The notes below the pieces were generated by a model. The model made no database searches. It was not told where the DNA came from and was given only the letters and a program-made list of their open reading frames with translations. This document shows, in pieces, positions 9,004 through 17,508 of a DNA stretch of 64,000 nt. The translations under genes were made by a program, and so were the position numbers. Origin of the DNA: Pirellulales bacterium. GTDB taxonomy: Bacteria > Planctomycetota > Planctomycetia > Pirellulales > JACPPG01. Where the stretch lies: assembly GCA_036499395.1 (NCBI GenBank), contig DASYDW010000100.1, positions 62,001-126,000 of the forward strand, in the 5' to 3' direction. Each line of letters begins with the position of its first letter. Position 1 is the first letter of the stretch.

Positions 9004-10986
9004 ATGTTCCGAAGGTGGCACGACCTGGCCGGAGCGCCGTTGCTGCGCTTTTTTCAATCGCAAACTCGACAAAGCTCTGGGCCGCGGCGGAAGTCTTGTT
9101 CCCGCAGGAAACGAGCCTTCGAGGGGCTCGAGGATCGGCGCCTGTTGACGCTGCTGGGGGCGCAACTCTTTCCGGCCGATAACCCGTGGAATCAGAACAT
9201 CGCGGGCGCCCCCGTTGCTGCGAACTCGGCGGCGATCATCTCACATATCGGCAGCTCCATTCATCTGCACCCCGATTGGGGCGAGGACAGCTCCGCAAAC
9301 GGCAACGATCCGTTGTACGGCATTCCCGTGAATATCGTGCATGGCAATTCCACGACGAAGGTGAATGTCACGATCGATAACTACCCGGACGAAAGTGATA
9401 TTGCGCCGGTGCCGATTCCCGCAAATGCCGTCTTGGAAGGGGATTTCCAAAACGGTCCGAATATGAATGGCGGCGGATACAACAATAACCAGCGCGGTGA
9501 CTCGCACCTGATCATCTGGGATGAGGACAACAATATCGCCTACGAACTTTACGGTGTTTCGCGCCCCAATGATCCAACGCTGTTTCCCAACAATAAGGAC
9601 GACGAGTTGCCGAAGACTGACAACCAGTGGCATGCCGCACAAGAAACCATTTGGAACATGAACACCAACACGTTCCGGACCCTGGGGGCCACGTCGGCCG
9701 ATGCGGCCGGACTGTCGATCTTGGCGGGGCTGGTACGGCCGGACGAGGGACTGCCCATCGCCGAGGGAGGGCAGGGGGCCATCGATCACGCTTTGCGGTT
9801 TACGCTTCCCAGCGGCGACGTGAGTTCGCAGTACATCTATCCGGCGTCGCACATGGTGAGCGCATCGCAGGGTTCGACAAGGTTGCCTCTCGGCTCGCGG
9901 TTGAGGCTGGCCGACACGCCCGCGATCGATGCATTGATCGCGAATATGCCTCCTGAGTCGCAAATCATAGCGCATGCGATGCAGCAATATGGTTTGATCC
10001 TGGCCGATATTGGTAGCGCCATGTACGTGACGGGATCATCGGCGTCGGTGAATGCCAATAACCAAATCAACCTGGTTTGGAACTCCGACGATATCTTCGC
10101 GGATAACGGGCTCGAAGTTCTCACGGCTGGGGATTTTCAGGTTGTCGACCTTACGCCGCGCGTTACCAGTCTGAGCGCCCCGAGCGGGGCCGTCGGTAGC
10201 ACGATCACGGTTACCGGGCAGAACTTCTCAGGCGCTGCGGGAAACCTGTCCGTATTCTTCGGCAGTACGCCTTCCGCCTCGGTGACCTATGTCAACGATA
10301 CGCAGATCAAGGCCGTGGTTCCGGCTGGATCGGGGACCGTGAACGTGACGGTTCGCTCGGGCGTTAATGAAGTCGATACCGTCAGCGATAACCCAAACGC
10401 TAACGTCAAGGCGCCGATCTTCGGCTACGGCACGTCGGCTGTCACGACGGCCGATCAATTCACGTTCTCCGCAGGGTTGGCCGGAGATGCGAACGGCGAT
10501 GGAATCGTCAATGGCCAGGACTTGGCCCTCGTCTCGTCGAACTGGCTGACGCACGGACCTGCAGGCGATGTCAACTCGGACGGCATCGTCAATGGCCAGG
10601 ATCTGGCCGTGATTTCGTCGAACTGGCTAGCGACGGCCGGCGGCGCTGGCACGAATTCAGATATGAACATGGCTCTTGCGGGAAGCGCTGACGTTCAACA
10701 AGGCAATGGCATCTATGGTCCCATGCCCAAGCCTGAAATCTCGGCCAGTAGCGATCTGATCGCCGCGACGAGTACGGTGCGGTACGCCGCGGTCGCGACG
10801 CCGTCGTTCGAAGCCGGTCAAAACAGCACAGCAATCAGCTTGATGAATTTTGAAAAATGGCCCAGCGTACACGCTCCGCCGGCCAGATCGGATGCGAATG
10901 ATGAGCCGGTAAATCGCTCGTTCGAATCTCAGCAAGAAAGTGTGAGCGCATGGCGCGATTCCTGGAATCCATTCCCGCGCATCTAG
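9004..10986 (+). CDS. Secreted LEPR-XLL / TIG / dockerin protein
   Basis: A 660-residue secreted protein. The Arg-rich N-terminus leads into FEGLEDRRLL, the LEPR-XLL-type motif of large planctomycete surface proteins. Residues about 55-370 belong to an unnamed extracellular family (NPWNQNI, HPDWG, TSADAAGLSILAGLVRPDEG, DHALRFT, YIYPASH, QQYGLILADIGS). A TIG/IPT domain (about 376-455, VTSLSAPSGAVGSTITVTG) follows, then two dockerin-type Ca-binding loops (GDANGDGIVNGQDLALVSSN and GDVNSDGIVNGQDLAVISSN). ATG 9004 is used because AAGGA lies about 7 bases upstream; an earlier ATG (8932) adds an Arg-rich stretch. Its TAG overlaps the stop of the convergent helicase gene. Likely a cell-surface protein; no catalytic residue can be named. 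Confidence 0.85.
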   Translation: MFRRWHDLAGAPLLRFFQSQTRQSSGPRRKSCSRRKRAFEGLEDRRLLTLLGAQLFPADNPWNQNIAGAPVAANSAAIISHIGSSIHLHPDWGEDSSANGNDPLYGIPVNIVHGNSTTKVNVTIDNYPDESDIAPVPIPANAVLEGDFQNGPNMNGGGYNNNQRGDSHLIIWDEDNNIAYELYGVSRPNDPTLFPNNKDDELPKTDNQWHAAQETIWNMNTNTFRTLGATSADAAGLSILAGLVRPDEGLPIAEGGQGAIDHALRFTLPSGDVSSQYIYPASHMVSASQGSTRLPLGSRLRLADTPAIDALIANMPPESQIIAHAMQQYGLILADIGSAMYVTGSSASVNANNQINLVWNSDDIFADNGLEVLTAGDFQVVDLTPRVTSLSAPSGAVGSTITVTGQNFSGAAGNLSVFFGSTPSASVTYVNDTQIKAVVPAGSGTVNVTVRSGVNEVDTVSDNPNANVKAPIFGYGTSAVTTADQFTFSAGLAGDANGDGIVNGQDLALVSSNWLTHGPAGDVNSDGIVNGQDLAVISSNWLATAGGAGTNSDMNMALAGSADVQQGNGIYGPMPKPEISASSDLIAATSTVRYAAVATPSFEAGQNSTAISLMNFEKWPSVHAPPARSDANDEPVNRSFESQQESVSAWRDSWNPFPRI

Positions 10987-12887
10987 TCAATTTCTTCCCA
11001 CACAGTATGGTATGCGCCCGCTTGCTCGAAGTATTCAAGGAGAGCGGCATAAAAGGGATGCCCGCCGAGCGTTGAGCTGTCGCCAATAACGATCAGCTTG
11101 CGGCGCGCGCGGGTCAATGCGACGTTCATTCGTCGTGTATCGGACAGGAAGCCGATCTCGCCTTCGCGGTTCGAGCGCACCAGCGAAATGATGACAGCTT
11201 CTTTCTCGCGCCCCTGAAAACCGTCGACAGTATCGATTTCTAGCTCTCGGTCCGCCGCGCGTTCGCGCAATAAGCGGATTTGCGCCGCATAGGGGGCGAT
11301 CACGGCGATATCCGCGGGCTGAACACCCGCCTCGAGGAGTTGCGATACTTTTTTCAGTACCAGTCGGCATTCTTCGGGATTGCGCCGGCTGCTGCCATCG
11401 GGCTCTTGTTCTTCGTCGTAGTTGGCGCCCGCGGTGTCGATGTAAGTGATCGGCTCATCCGTGAACGGGCTCGATGTCACGTCGGGAAGATCCGACAAGA
11501 GATGGCCGCGGACCGTTTCGTCGGCCAGTAGCGTGCCTTTGTAGAACTGCGACGAGGAGAATTGCATGATCGCGTCATGCATGCGGTATTGCACGTCGAG
11601 CTGGCGCGTGACCGCGATACCGTGGGTGTCGACCAGCCGTTCCAGCATGCTGCGGGCGTACCCTTCGCGGCCGGCCTCGGGCGAGATGACCGTGGGGGGC
11701 AATTGGCAATGATCGCCGGCCAAAAGAATCCGCCGTCCTCGTAACAGCGGAATCCAGGACGTCGACTCCGTGCATTGGCACGCTTCGTCGACGACGACCC
11801 AGTCGAACGTGCGTTCCCCTAGCACCAGGTCATCAATCGAGGTGGTCGCGCAGATGACATCGGCGCGATCGAGCACGTGGTCGATCGCCTGCCGTTCGAG
11901 CTGGCGCGATTCGTATTTCAACTGCCGCGCTTCGCGGCGCCAATCTTGCTTGGCGCCTGGCGCAGGCTTAGCCCGGGTGAAGCGATCCGCCTTGCGATAT
12001 AGCTCCTCGGCCTCGCGCAACAGGTCCTTGACCACGCGCATGTTGTCGTGCGCTTCGACCAGGGCATCCAATGAATGAGTGCGTAGTTGCTCTTTGACGC
12101 GGGCCGGATGTCCGACGCGGACGACTTGCAACTGCATGTCGACGAGGCGCTCGAGCAGGTTGTCGACAGCCGTATTGCTGGGTGCGCAGGCCAGGACCTT
12201 TTCCCCGCGCAGCACCGCCTCGCGAATGAAGGCCACGACCGAGGTGGTTTTGCCTGTGCCGGGGGGACCGTGAATGATGGCGAGGTCTTCGGCCGAGAGT
12301 GCGAATTCGATCGCTGCGCGTTGCGAAGCATTCAAATGATCGGCCGTTGCCAGTGGTTTCGCGTCACGAAAACGGGGCTGTCGGCGCTTCGCATAAACGG
12401 GATCCATGTCTCCGAGGATGATTTGCCGCAACTCGCCCAGCCGTCCGCGGGCGGCGGCGACGGTTTGCAATGCGGCCCGCTCACGATTGCGCGAAACCTC
12501 GTCCGCCGCGAGATCGACGTCGAACAGAGTGCCTGAGATCCAATGATCGACCGCGACTTGCAGGGAGCTGATATTGCGGGCACTGACGACGCCACTTTGC
12601 GGCGACTGGTCGGATTCCTCTTGCGAAGTGATCAGCACGGGGGAGCCTACACGTAGACGATTCCAAGGTAGATTCAACGTGCGGTTGCGTTTGACGAAAG
12701 TGAACAGGTGGCGACCACCGAGGCCGGTTTGATGATCGGCGATGGCGAGATCGAGAATCGTTTCGCCTCCATGCTCGGCAGTCTTCCGCGAGCGCTGTAA
12801 GCGGCGCTCGGCTAGATCGCGCGCCTCGGCCGCGGATTCGAGCTCCAGCCAACGATAGAAGCGATCGAAGTAGTTCTTGGTGGTAAT
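10983..12887 (-). CDS. Superfamily 1 (UPF1/IGHMBP2-like) helicase, apparent ATT start
   Basis: An ATP-dependent SF1B-type helicase. Seen motifs: Q-motif LNASQRAAIEFAL, Walker A HGPPGTGKTT, Ia ACAPSNTAVDNLLERL, Walker B DWVVVDEACQ, III LAGDHCQLPP, IV LDVQYRMHDAIM, V VDGFQGREKEAVIISLVRSN and VI RRMNVALTRARRKLIVIGD. The first standard start codon is TTG 12677, but the frame upstream stays open and looks coding (YFDRFYRWLELESAAEARDL, HQTGLGGRHLFTFVKRN). No ATG, GTG or TTG lies in that part. ATT at 12885-12887 has GGGAG 7 bases upstream, so a 634-residue protein from ATT is proposed. A sequencing error is an alternative. It probably acts on nucleic acid in the cytoplasm. Confidence 0.88.
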   Translation of the reverse strand: MTTKNYFDRFYRWLELESAAEARDLAERRLQRSRKTAEHGGETILDLAIADHQTGLGGRHLFTFVKRNRTLNLPWNRLRVGSPVLITSQEESDQSPQSGVVSARNISSLQVAVDHWISGTLFDVDLAADEVSRNRERAALQTVAAARGRLGELRQIILGDMDPVYAKRRQPRFRDAKPLATADHLNASQRAAIEFALSAEDLAIIHGPPGTGKTTSVVAFIREAVLRGEKVLACAPSNTAVDNLLERLVDMQLQVVRVGHPARVKEQLRTHSLDALVEAHDNMRVVKDLLREAEELYRKADRFTRAKPAPGAKQDWRREARQLKYESRQLERQAIDHVLDRADVICATTSIDDLVLGERTFDWVVVDEACQCTESTSWIPLLRGRRILLAGDHCQLPPTVISPEAGREGYARSMLERLVDTHGIAVTRQLDVQYRMHDAIMQFSSSQFYKGTLLADETVRGHLLSDLPDVTSSPFTDEPITYIDTAGANYDEEQEPDGSSRRNPEECRLVLKKVSQLLEAGVQPADIAVIAPYAAQIRLLRERAADRELEIDTVDGFQGREKEAVIISLVRSNREGEIGFLSDTRRMNVALTRARRKLIVIGDSSTLGGHPFYAALLEYFEQAGAYHTVWEEID

Positions 12888-13104
12888 CGCGGCGCTCCCA
12901 GTTATGGCTGCCAGTGCCAGCGTGCCATCAATGCTCGCTAGGTGCGGGCTATCTTATGCTGCCGGGCGGCTTTCTTGAATTGCCCCGGGGGAAGCGTGAA
13001 AACCGCTAGCACCGTTCAAGTTTAAGACGCCGACGGATCGAACTTATCAGAAGCGAGCCGCCACGCTCGCCAAGGAACATACGCCCTGCTGGAAAGGATT
13101 CCCA

Positions 13105-13776
13105 ATGCACAGGCGACAATGGCTGGCCGTCGGTCTGGCGCTGACCGGGGAACTAGCGCTATCCGGTTGTCGCGGATCGCAATTCGCCAAGATATTGCAT
13201 CCAGGCGATAAAGAGATGGTAGGAAGCCATCAGGCCGGACAAGAAACGTTTAAGCCACTGGTGGAAGAAGCCACCGGCGCGCTGCTGGCACGTCATTCGA
13301 CGCCGCCTCCGCGCGTGCAGCAAGTCAGCATGACTGGCCAGGAGCAGCTTCCGCCACCGCCGATGCGCATCTGCTTCGTCGCCGTCGAAAACAAGAGCAT
13401 GGAAGAGATCGGCGATTTCAAGGATCAGATCTACCAGATCATCGATACGCATATTGTCGAGTCGCACGTCTTCCAGCCTGTGAACAAGCGGTTCGTCGAT
13501 GCAGGGCTTGAGCAGACGCGATTGCGCCCTGATCAGATATATGTTCCGCAGAACATGCGCGCTTTCACAATGGCGATGGAGCAAGCGGGACAGCCGTTCG
13601 ATTTTCTGCTGTATGCCACGCTCACATCAGGTACGACGCGCGAAAACCAGAATTATCAGCGCGATTATTTGCTGACGATGGAGATGGTAAACGTCCGCAC
13701 CGGAGAATACGACAAGCAATCTGCGACGTTGACCAAGGGGTACTACCAGACTCGCTTAGGTCGATTGTTCAAATAG
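13105..13776 (+). CDS. LpoB-like lipoprotein (penicillin-binding protein activator family)
   Basis: A 223-residue lipoprotein: MHRRQWLAVGLALTGELALSGC with lipobox LSGC (Cys22). Residues about 88-223 resemble LpoB/PBP-activator proteins: ICFVAVENKSMEEIGDFKDQ, IIDTHIVESHVFQPVNKRFV, FDFLLYATLTSGTT and DYLLTMEMVNVRTGEYDKQS. In Enterobacteria LpoB reaches from the outer membrane to stimulate PBP1b. GGAAAGGA lies about 9 bases before ATG 13105. The next gene starts 31 bases downstream and is also a lipoprotein, so the two form an operon. Activation of a PBP here is inference from family only. Confidence 0.8.
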   Translation: MHRRQWLAVGLALTGELALSGCRGSQFAKILHPGDKEMVGSHQAGQETFKPLVEEATGALLARHSTPPPRVQQVSMTGQEQLPPPPMRICFVAVENKSMEEIGDFKDQIYQIIDTHIVESHVFQPVNKRFVDAGLEQTRLRPDQIYVPQNMRAFTMAMEQAGQPFDFLLYATLTSGTTRENQNYQRDYLLTMEMVNVRTGEYDKQSATLTKGYYQTRLGRLFK

Positions 13777-13807
13777 TTTGCCCCTCGGGAACGCATGCTG
13801 TTGTGCC

Positions 13808-15139
13808 ATGGTCCGACGTATCTTGCTCTATTTCTGCGCGCTCGTGCTCTTGGGACTGGCCGGTTGTGCGACACATGCCACCCGGCTGGTGCAGACACGC
13901 GAGCTGTTTGTCGCTGGGGACGTGCCGGAAGCCACGGCCTCGATCGGCAAGGCACTAAAACGTCCCAAGAATGACGGCGACGTGCTGCGCCTGGAGCAGG
14001 CCGTTCTCGACCTGTGTGACGGGCGAACTCACGAAGCCGAACAGACGTTGCGCCAAGTGCGTGACCGATTCGACACCCTGGAGCAGACCAGCCTGGGCAG
14101 GTCGGCTCTTTCAATGCTGACTGACGACAACGTGCGCGATTATCCGGGCGAGGATTACGAGAAAGTCCTGGTGCGGGCGTTTCTCGCGCTCTCGAACCTG
14201 ATGACCGGCGGTGAGGATGCGCAAGCCTACAGCCTGCAAATCACCGACAAGCAGCAGCAGATTATCGCGGCCGGAGAAACCAAGGATGGCGAGAATCCCA
14301 AGCTGACCTACAAGCAGGTCGCCTTGGGACCGTACATCAGCGGAATGTTGCGCGAAGAAACGCACTCGAACTACGACGACGTGCAGCGTGCTACGGCCAC
14401 GGTGGTCAGTTGGCAGCCGGATTTTGCCTTTGCCCAGCTAGACTTCGAACGGGCTCGACATGGCCACCACTCGGCGCCCGGTAACGGGGTGTTGTACGTC
14501 TTCGCGCTGACGGGGCTGGGACCCTACAAGGAAGAGACGGTCGAGCTGCCCAGCACCGTGGCACTTCTGATCGCGGATCAGATCCTGAGCGCGACGAACA
14601 AATACACGCTGCCGCCGACGATCGCCCCGATCAAGGTTCCGAAAGTGGTCGTACCCGTGAATCAAATTGACCGGGTGCGCGTAGTAGTTGATCAACGGCC
14701 GGTCGGAGACACGGCCACGATCACAAATGTGGGGCAATTGGCCATCGAACAATATGCCGCCGTCTATCCGGAGGTGATCGCCAGGGCCGTGGTCCGCCGG
14801 GTCATCAAAAAAGGGGTGATCTACGGAACGAAAGAGGCGATGAAGATCGACAAGTATTCGCTGTGGGACATCGGCCTCGACGTGGTGGGCGTGGCGTGGG
14901 AGGCCACGGAAGCGGCCGATACGCGCTGCTGGGGGCTACTGCCTGAGAAGATTCAGGTGTTGCGTGTGGAACTGCCGCAGGGCGAGCACGAACTCACGCT
15001 GCAGGGGGTTGGGTCAACAATCCCAGGTTCGCCGCGCAGCGAACGCGTCACGATTACCAACGGCCGCAACACGTACGTGTTGGCCAATTTTCCGGATATG
15101 GAATTGGTCGGCAAGATTTTGAAGCACGAACGGCGCTAG
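13808..15139 (+). CDS. Lipoprotein, COG3014-like, partner of the LpoB-like gene
   Basis: A 443-residue lipoprotein beginning MVRRILLYFCALVLLGLAGC, lipobox LAGC. The body starts with TPR-like helices (TRELFVAGDVPEATASIGKA, ARLEQAVLDLCDG type repeats), then an alpha/beta part containing NGVLYVFALTGLGPYKEE and RARVVRRVIKKGV-like helices, and ends in a beta-rich segment (LRVELPQGEHELTLQG). This matches my recollection of the COG3014 family, which is often found next to LpoB-like genes in proteobacteria. ATG 13808 is chosen because the signal peptide begins there; an in-frame start at 13778 adds ten unrelated residues. Function unknown; envelope role inferred from location and partner. Confidence 0.75.
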   Translation: MVRRILLYFCALVLLGLAGCATHATRLVQTRELFVAGDVPEATASIGKALKRPKNDGDVLRLEQAVLDLCDGRTHEAEQTLRQVRDRFDTLEQTSLGRSALSMLTDDNVRDYPGEDYEKVLVRAFLALSNLMTGGEDAQAYSLQITDKQQQIIAAGETKDGENPKLTYKQVALGPYISGMLREETHSNYDDVQRATATVVSWQPDFAFAQLDFERARHGHHSAPGNGVLYVFALTGLGPYKEETVELPSTVALLIADQILSATNKYTLPPTIAPIKVPKVVVPVNQIDRVRVVVDQRPVGDTATITNVGQLAIEQYAAVYPEVIARAVVRRVIKKGVIYGTKEAMKIDKYSLWDIGLDVVGVAWEATEAADTRCWGLLPEKIQVLRVELPQGEHELTLQGVGSTIPGSPRSERVTITNGRNTYVLANFPDMELVGKILKHERR

Positions 15140-15249
15140 AACGGGTCCGATTTGCTGATGGCAAATCTGACGATGTCTGCGTGTTGATCGTCAACTGCCG
15201 TTGGATTCGGCGCGGCCTAGGCTGTCGTCCTCGACCGCGCCGGAACGAT

Positions 15250-17379
15250 TTACTTCGGCATCGGCAGCACGATCAAGGCATTCTCTGGGAACGACACATC
15301 GCCCGGCTTGCCATTCATCTGGTACTGCACCTTGAGAATCTTGGCCGTGCCTGGCACAGGATCGCCACCGAAGCTGTCGTTGTAGCTCTGCGACGGAAGC
15401 ATGATCAACGGCAGGCTGTCCACGCATTTCTGCAGCGTTTGGGTGACGTCCTTCTGCGTTCCGCCGACGCCGTACTCTGCCTTGACGATATCGACCTTGA
15501 TCGGGCTCAGGCCGGCGCTGGCAAGTAGCTGGCGTGTTTTAGCACTGTCGCCGCCGACCTTTTTGGCCACGGCCAAGGTCGTCCGAGTGGCGTCGTCGCG
15601 CAGTTCGGGCAGTTGCGTGGCCTTGGCCGCGACTTTGAACGTTTCGGCATTGGGATAGCGCTCGATTACGGCGAGAACCAGTTTTTGCTCCTCGGGGCGA
15701 CCGGCCGCGGCCAGTGCGTTCTGGCACATCTCGGCCCGTTGCCCATCAGGCATCGCGAATTGGCGCGCCAGACGGATGTAGCCGCGCAGCGCGCGAACGC
15801 GATACTTGTCGGCCGGCGCCGTTTTGGCTAGATCCAGAAGCACCGGCGCTGCATCGACGTTCATCCATTCGCCCAGCACGCGGCTGCCGGCGTCCTGCAG
15901 TTGATCGTTATTGCTCTTCATGGCAGCGCCGATCGTTGCCAACGCCTTGGAGCCTCCCATGGCACCGAGCGTTTCGAGGATGTTCGATTGCGTCGCGATC
16001 GATGCTTTCGGCAGCGCGGTGGCCAGGTCCGCCGCGCACGCCTCGCGATCGGGCATCCGCAAACACGCGGCACGCAACGCTCGCTGCGCTACCGGCAGGT
16101 CATTGGCATTCTTGGGCTCGTTCACTTGGCTAATCAGCACGGCCAATTCCTTAGGACCGACCGTGGCGCCGAGCGCCGTAAGGGCGGCACTGCGAACCGC
16201 ATCGTCCTTGCTATCGAGCGCTTTGATCAGCGCGCCAGTGGCGTTAATCCGGCGCTCGCCGACAAGTTCCATCAAGACGATTTGCGTTTTCCCTTCGGCC
16301 GCCGGCAGTCGGGCTGCGATGTCCGCGTCGACCTTTTTGTCCTTTAGCGCTGCCACGGCCGACTTGGCCGCCTGCGCGATCTCGGCGTCGTTCTCGGCCG
16401 CGACGGCCATCAGCGATTCGAGCGTATAAGCGTCACCCAAACGACCGACGACTTCCAACGCCACGACGCGGATTGCCTTGTCACCACTTTTGGCCGCATT
16501 CAGAACCGCGGGCAGGACGACACTATCTCCGCGATCCGCCAAGGCGTAGAGGAGTAGCGCCGCGCGCTCCGGCGATACCTGGGCGAGCTGGCCTGCTAGC
16601 GCCTGGGCAACCTCGTTGCCAGGAAGCTCGCGAGCGACGCCAAAAGCCAATTGCATCATGGCTTTGTCCGACGATTTCAATTGTTCGATCAGAAGGGGAA
16701 TGCCCTCGGACTTCCGTGCCAAAATCGCGCCGCGTGTGGCTTCGAGCTTGCGTGGTTTGGGAACATCAGCTTGGCGCACCTCGTCGTAGACCTCGGCGGC
16801 TTCCTTGTTCTTTCCGTCGCGCGTGAGCCGTTCGGCGCACAGGATGCAGCCTTCGGCGACGGCACTACGAACGGGCGCCTTGGCCCCGGCCAGCGATTGT
16901 CGCAACGCCTTCGTGGCGGAATCGTTGGCAATGTGTCCCAGCGCGACGGCCGCCGCCGAGGCAGCCTCGGCGTCACCAGCCTTCAAATGGCCCGTTAGCA
17001 GATCGACCGCAGCCGCATCACGGCGGACACCAATCGAATTCAGTGTGCCGACCAACAGTTGTCCCTTTACCGTGCCGGCGGCTGCTCGCAGGGCTTCGTC
17101 GGCCGCTGGGTCGGGAATCGTCTCGAGCGCGATCCGCGCCCAGGACGACAACTGCTCGTCGGGCAGCAATTTCGCCAGTTCAGGCACGGCTGCTTTGCTG
17201 CCGACGGTGGCCAGGGCTTTACAGGCGAGCGCCTTGTCGGCCGGCACGCCAGAACGCAGCACGGAGAGCAATTCCGGTTCTGTTCTTTGTGCCTCAGCAG
17301 CAAAGGCCGTGGCACAGGTCAGTGAGATTAGCGCCGCGAGCAATGCTGCGCCGCGCGTGAGGTATTGCTTCGTATCCAT
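15250..17379 (-). CDS. Secreted HEAT-repeat protein
   Basis: A 709-residue exported protein. The signal peptide is about residues 1-28 (AALLAALISLTCATAFAAEA). Nearly all the rest is a run of HEAT repeats, each a helix pair with Ala/Leu and an Asp or Arg between (KALACKALATVGSKAAVPEL, DDAVRSAALTALGATVGPKE, PVRSAVAEGCILCA). The last 80 residues differ: VDIVKAEYGVGGTQKDVTQT and LQKCVDSLPL, ending in a strand-rich tail (TAKILKVQYQMNGKPGDVSF). Such tails resemble DUF3500-free planctomycete proteins whose role is unknown; I recognise no catalytic site. A scaffold role in the periplasm is inference. The next gene upstream on the same strand encodes a Tat-exported oxidoreductase. Confidence 0.85.
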   Translation of the reverse strand: MDTKQYLTRGAALLAALISLTCATAFAAEAQRTEPELLSVLRSGVPADKALACKALATVGSKAAVPELAKLLPDEQLSSWARIALETIPDPAADEALRAAAGTVKGQLLVGTLNSIGVRRDAAAVDLLTGHLKAGDAEAASAAAVALGHIANDSATKALRQSLAGAKAPVRSAVAEGCILCAERLTRDGKNKEAAEVYDEVRQADVPKPRKLEATRGAILARKSEGIPLLIEQLKSSDKAMMQLAFGVARELPGNEVAQALAGQLAQVSPERAALLLYALADRGDSVVLPAVLNAAKSGDKAIRVVALEVVGRLGDAYTLESLMAVAAENDAEIAQAAKSAVAALKDKKVDADIAARLPAAEGKTQIVLMELVGERRINATGALIKALDSKDDAVRSAALTALGATVGPKELAVLISQVNEPKNANDLPVAQRALRAACLRMPDREACAADLATALPKASIATQSNILETLGAMGGSKALATIGAAMKSNNDQLQDAGSRVLGEWMNVDAAPVLLDLAKTAPADKYRVRALRGYIRLARQFAMPDGQRAEMCQNALAAAGRPEEQKLVLAVIERYPNAETFKVAAKATQLPELRDDATRTTLAVAKKVGGDSAKTRQLLASAGLSPIKVDIVKAEYGVGGTQKDVTQTLQKCVDSLPLIMLPSQSYNDSFGGDPVPGTAKILKVQYQMNGKPGDVSFPENALIVLPMPK

Positions 17380-17508
17380 GATTTTCGGTCCTGATATATC
17401 GTGGGGGCGTGTGAGCTGAAATTTCTTTCGTGGACTGAAAGAGTCGCCTTGTCCGTAGCACGCAGGAATTGAACCGTTGCCTGTTGCATCTAAACCATAG
17501 TGCGAGCT

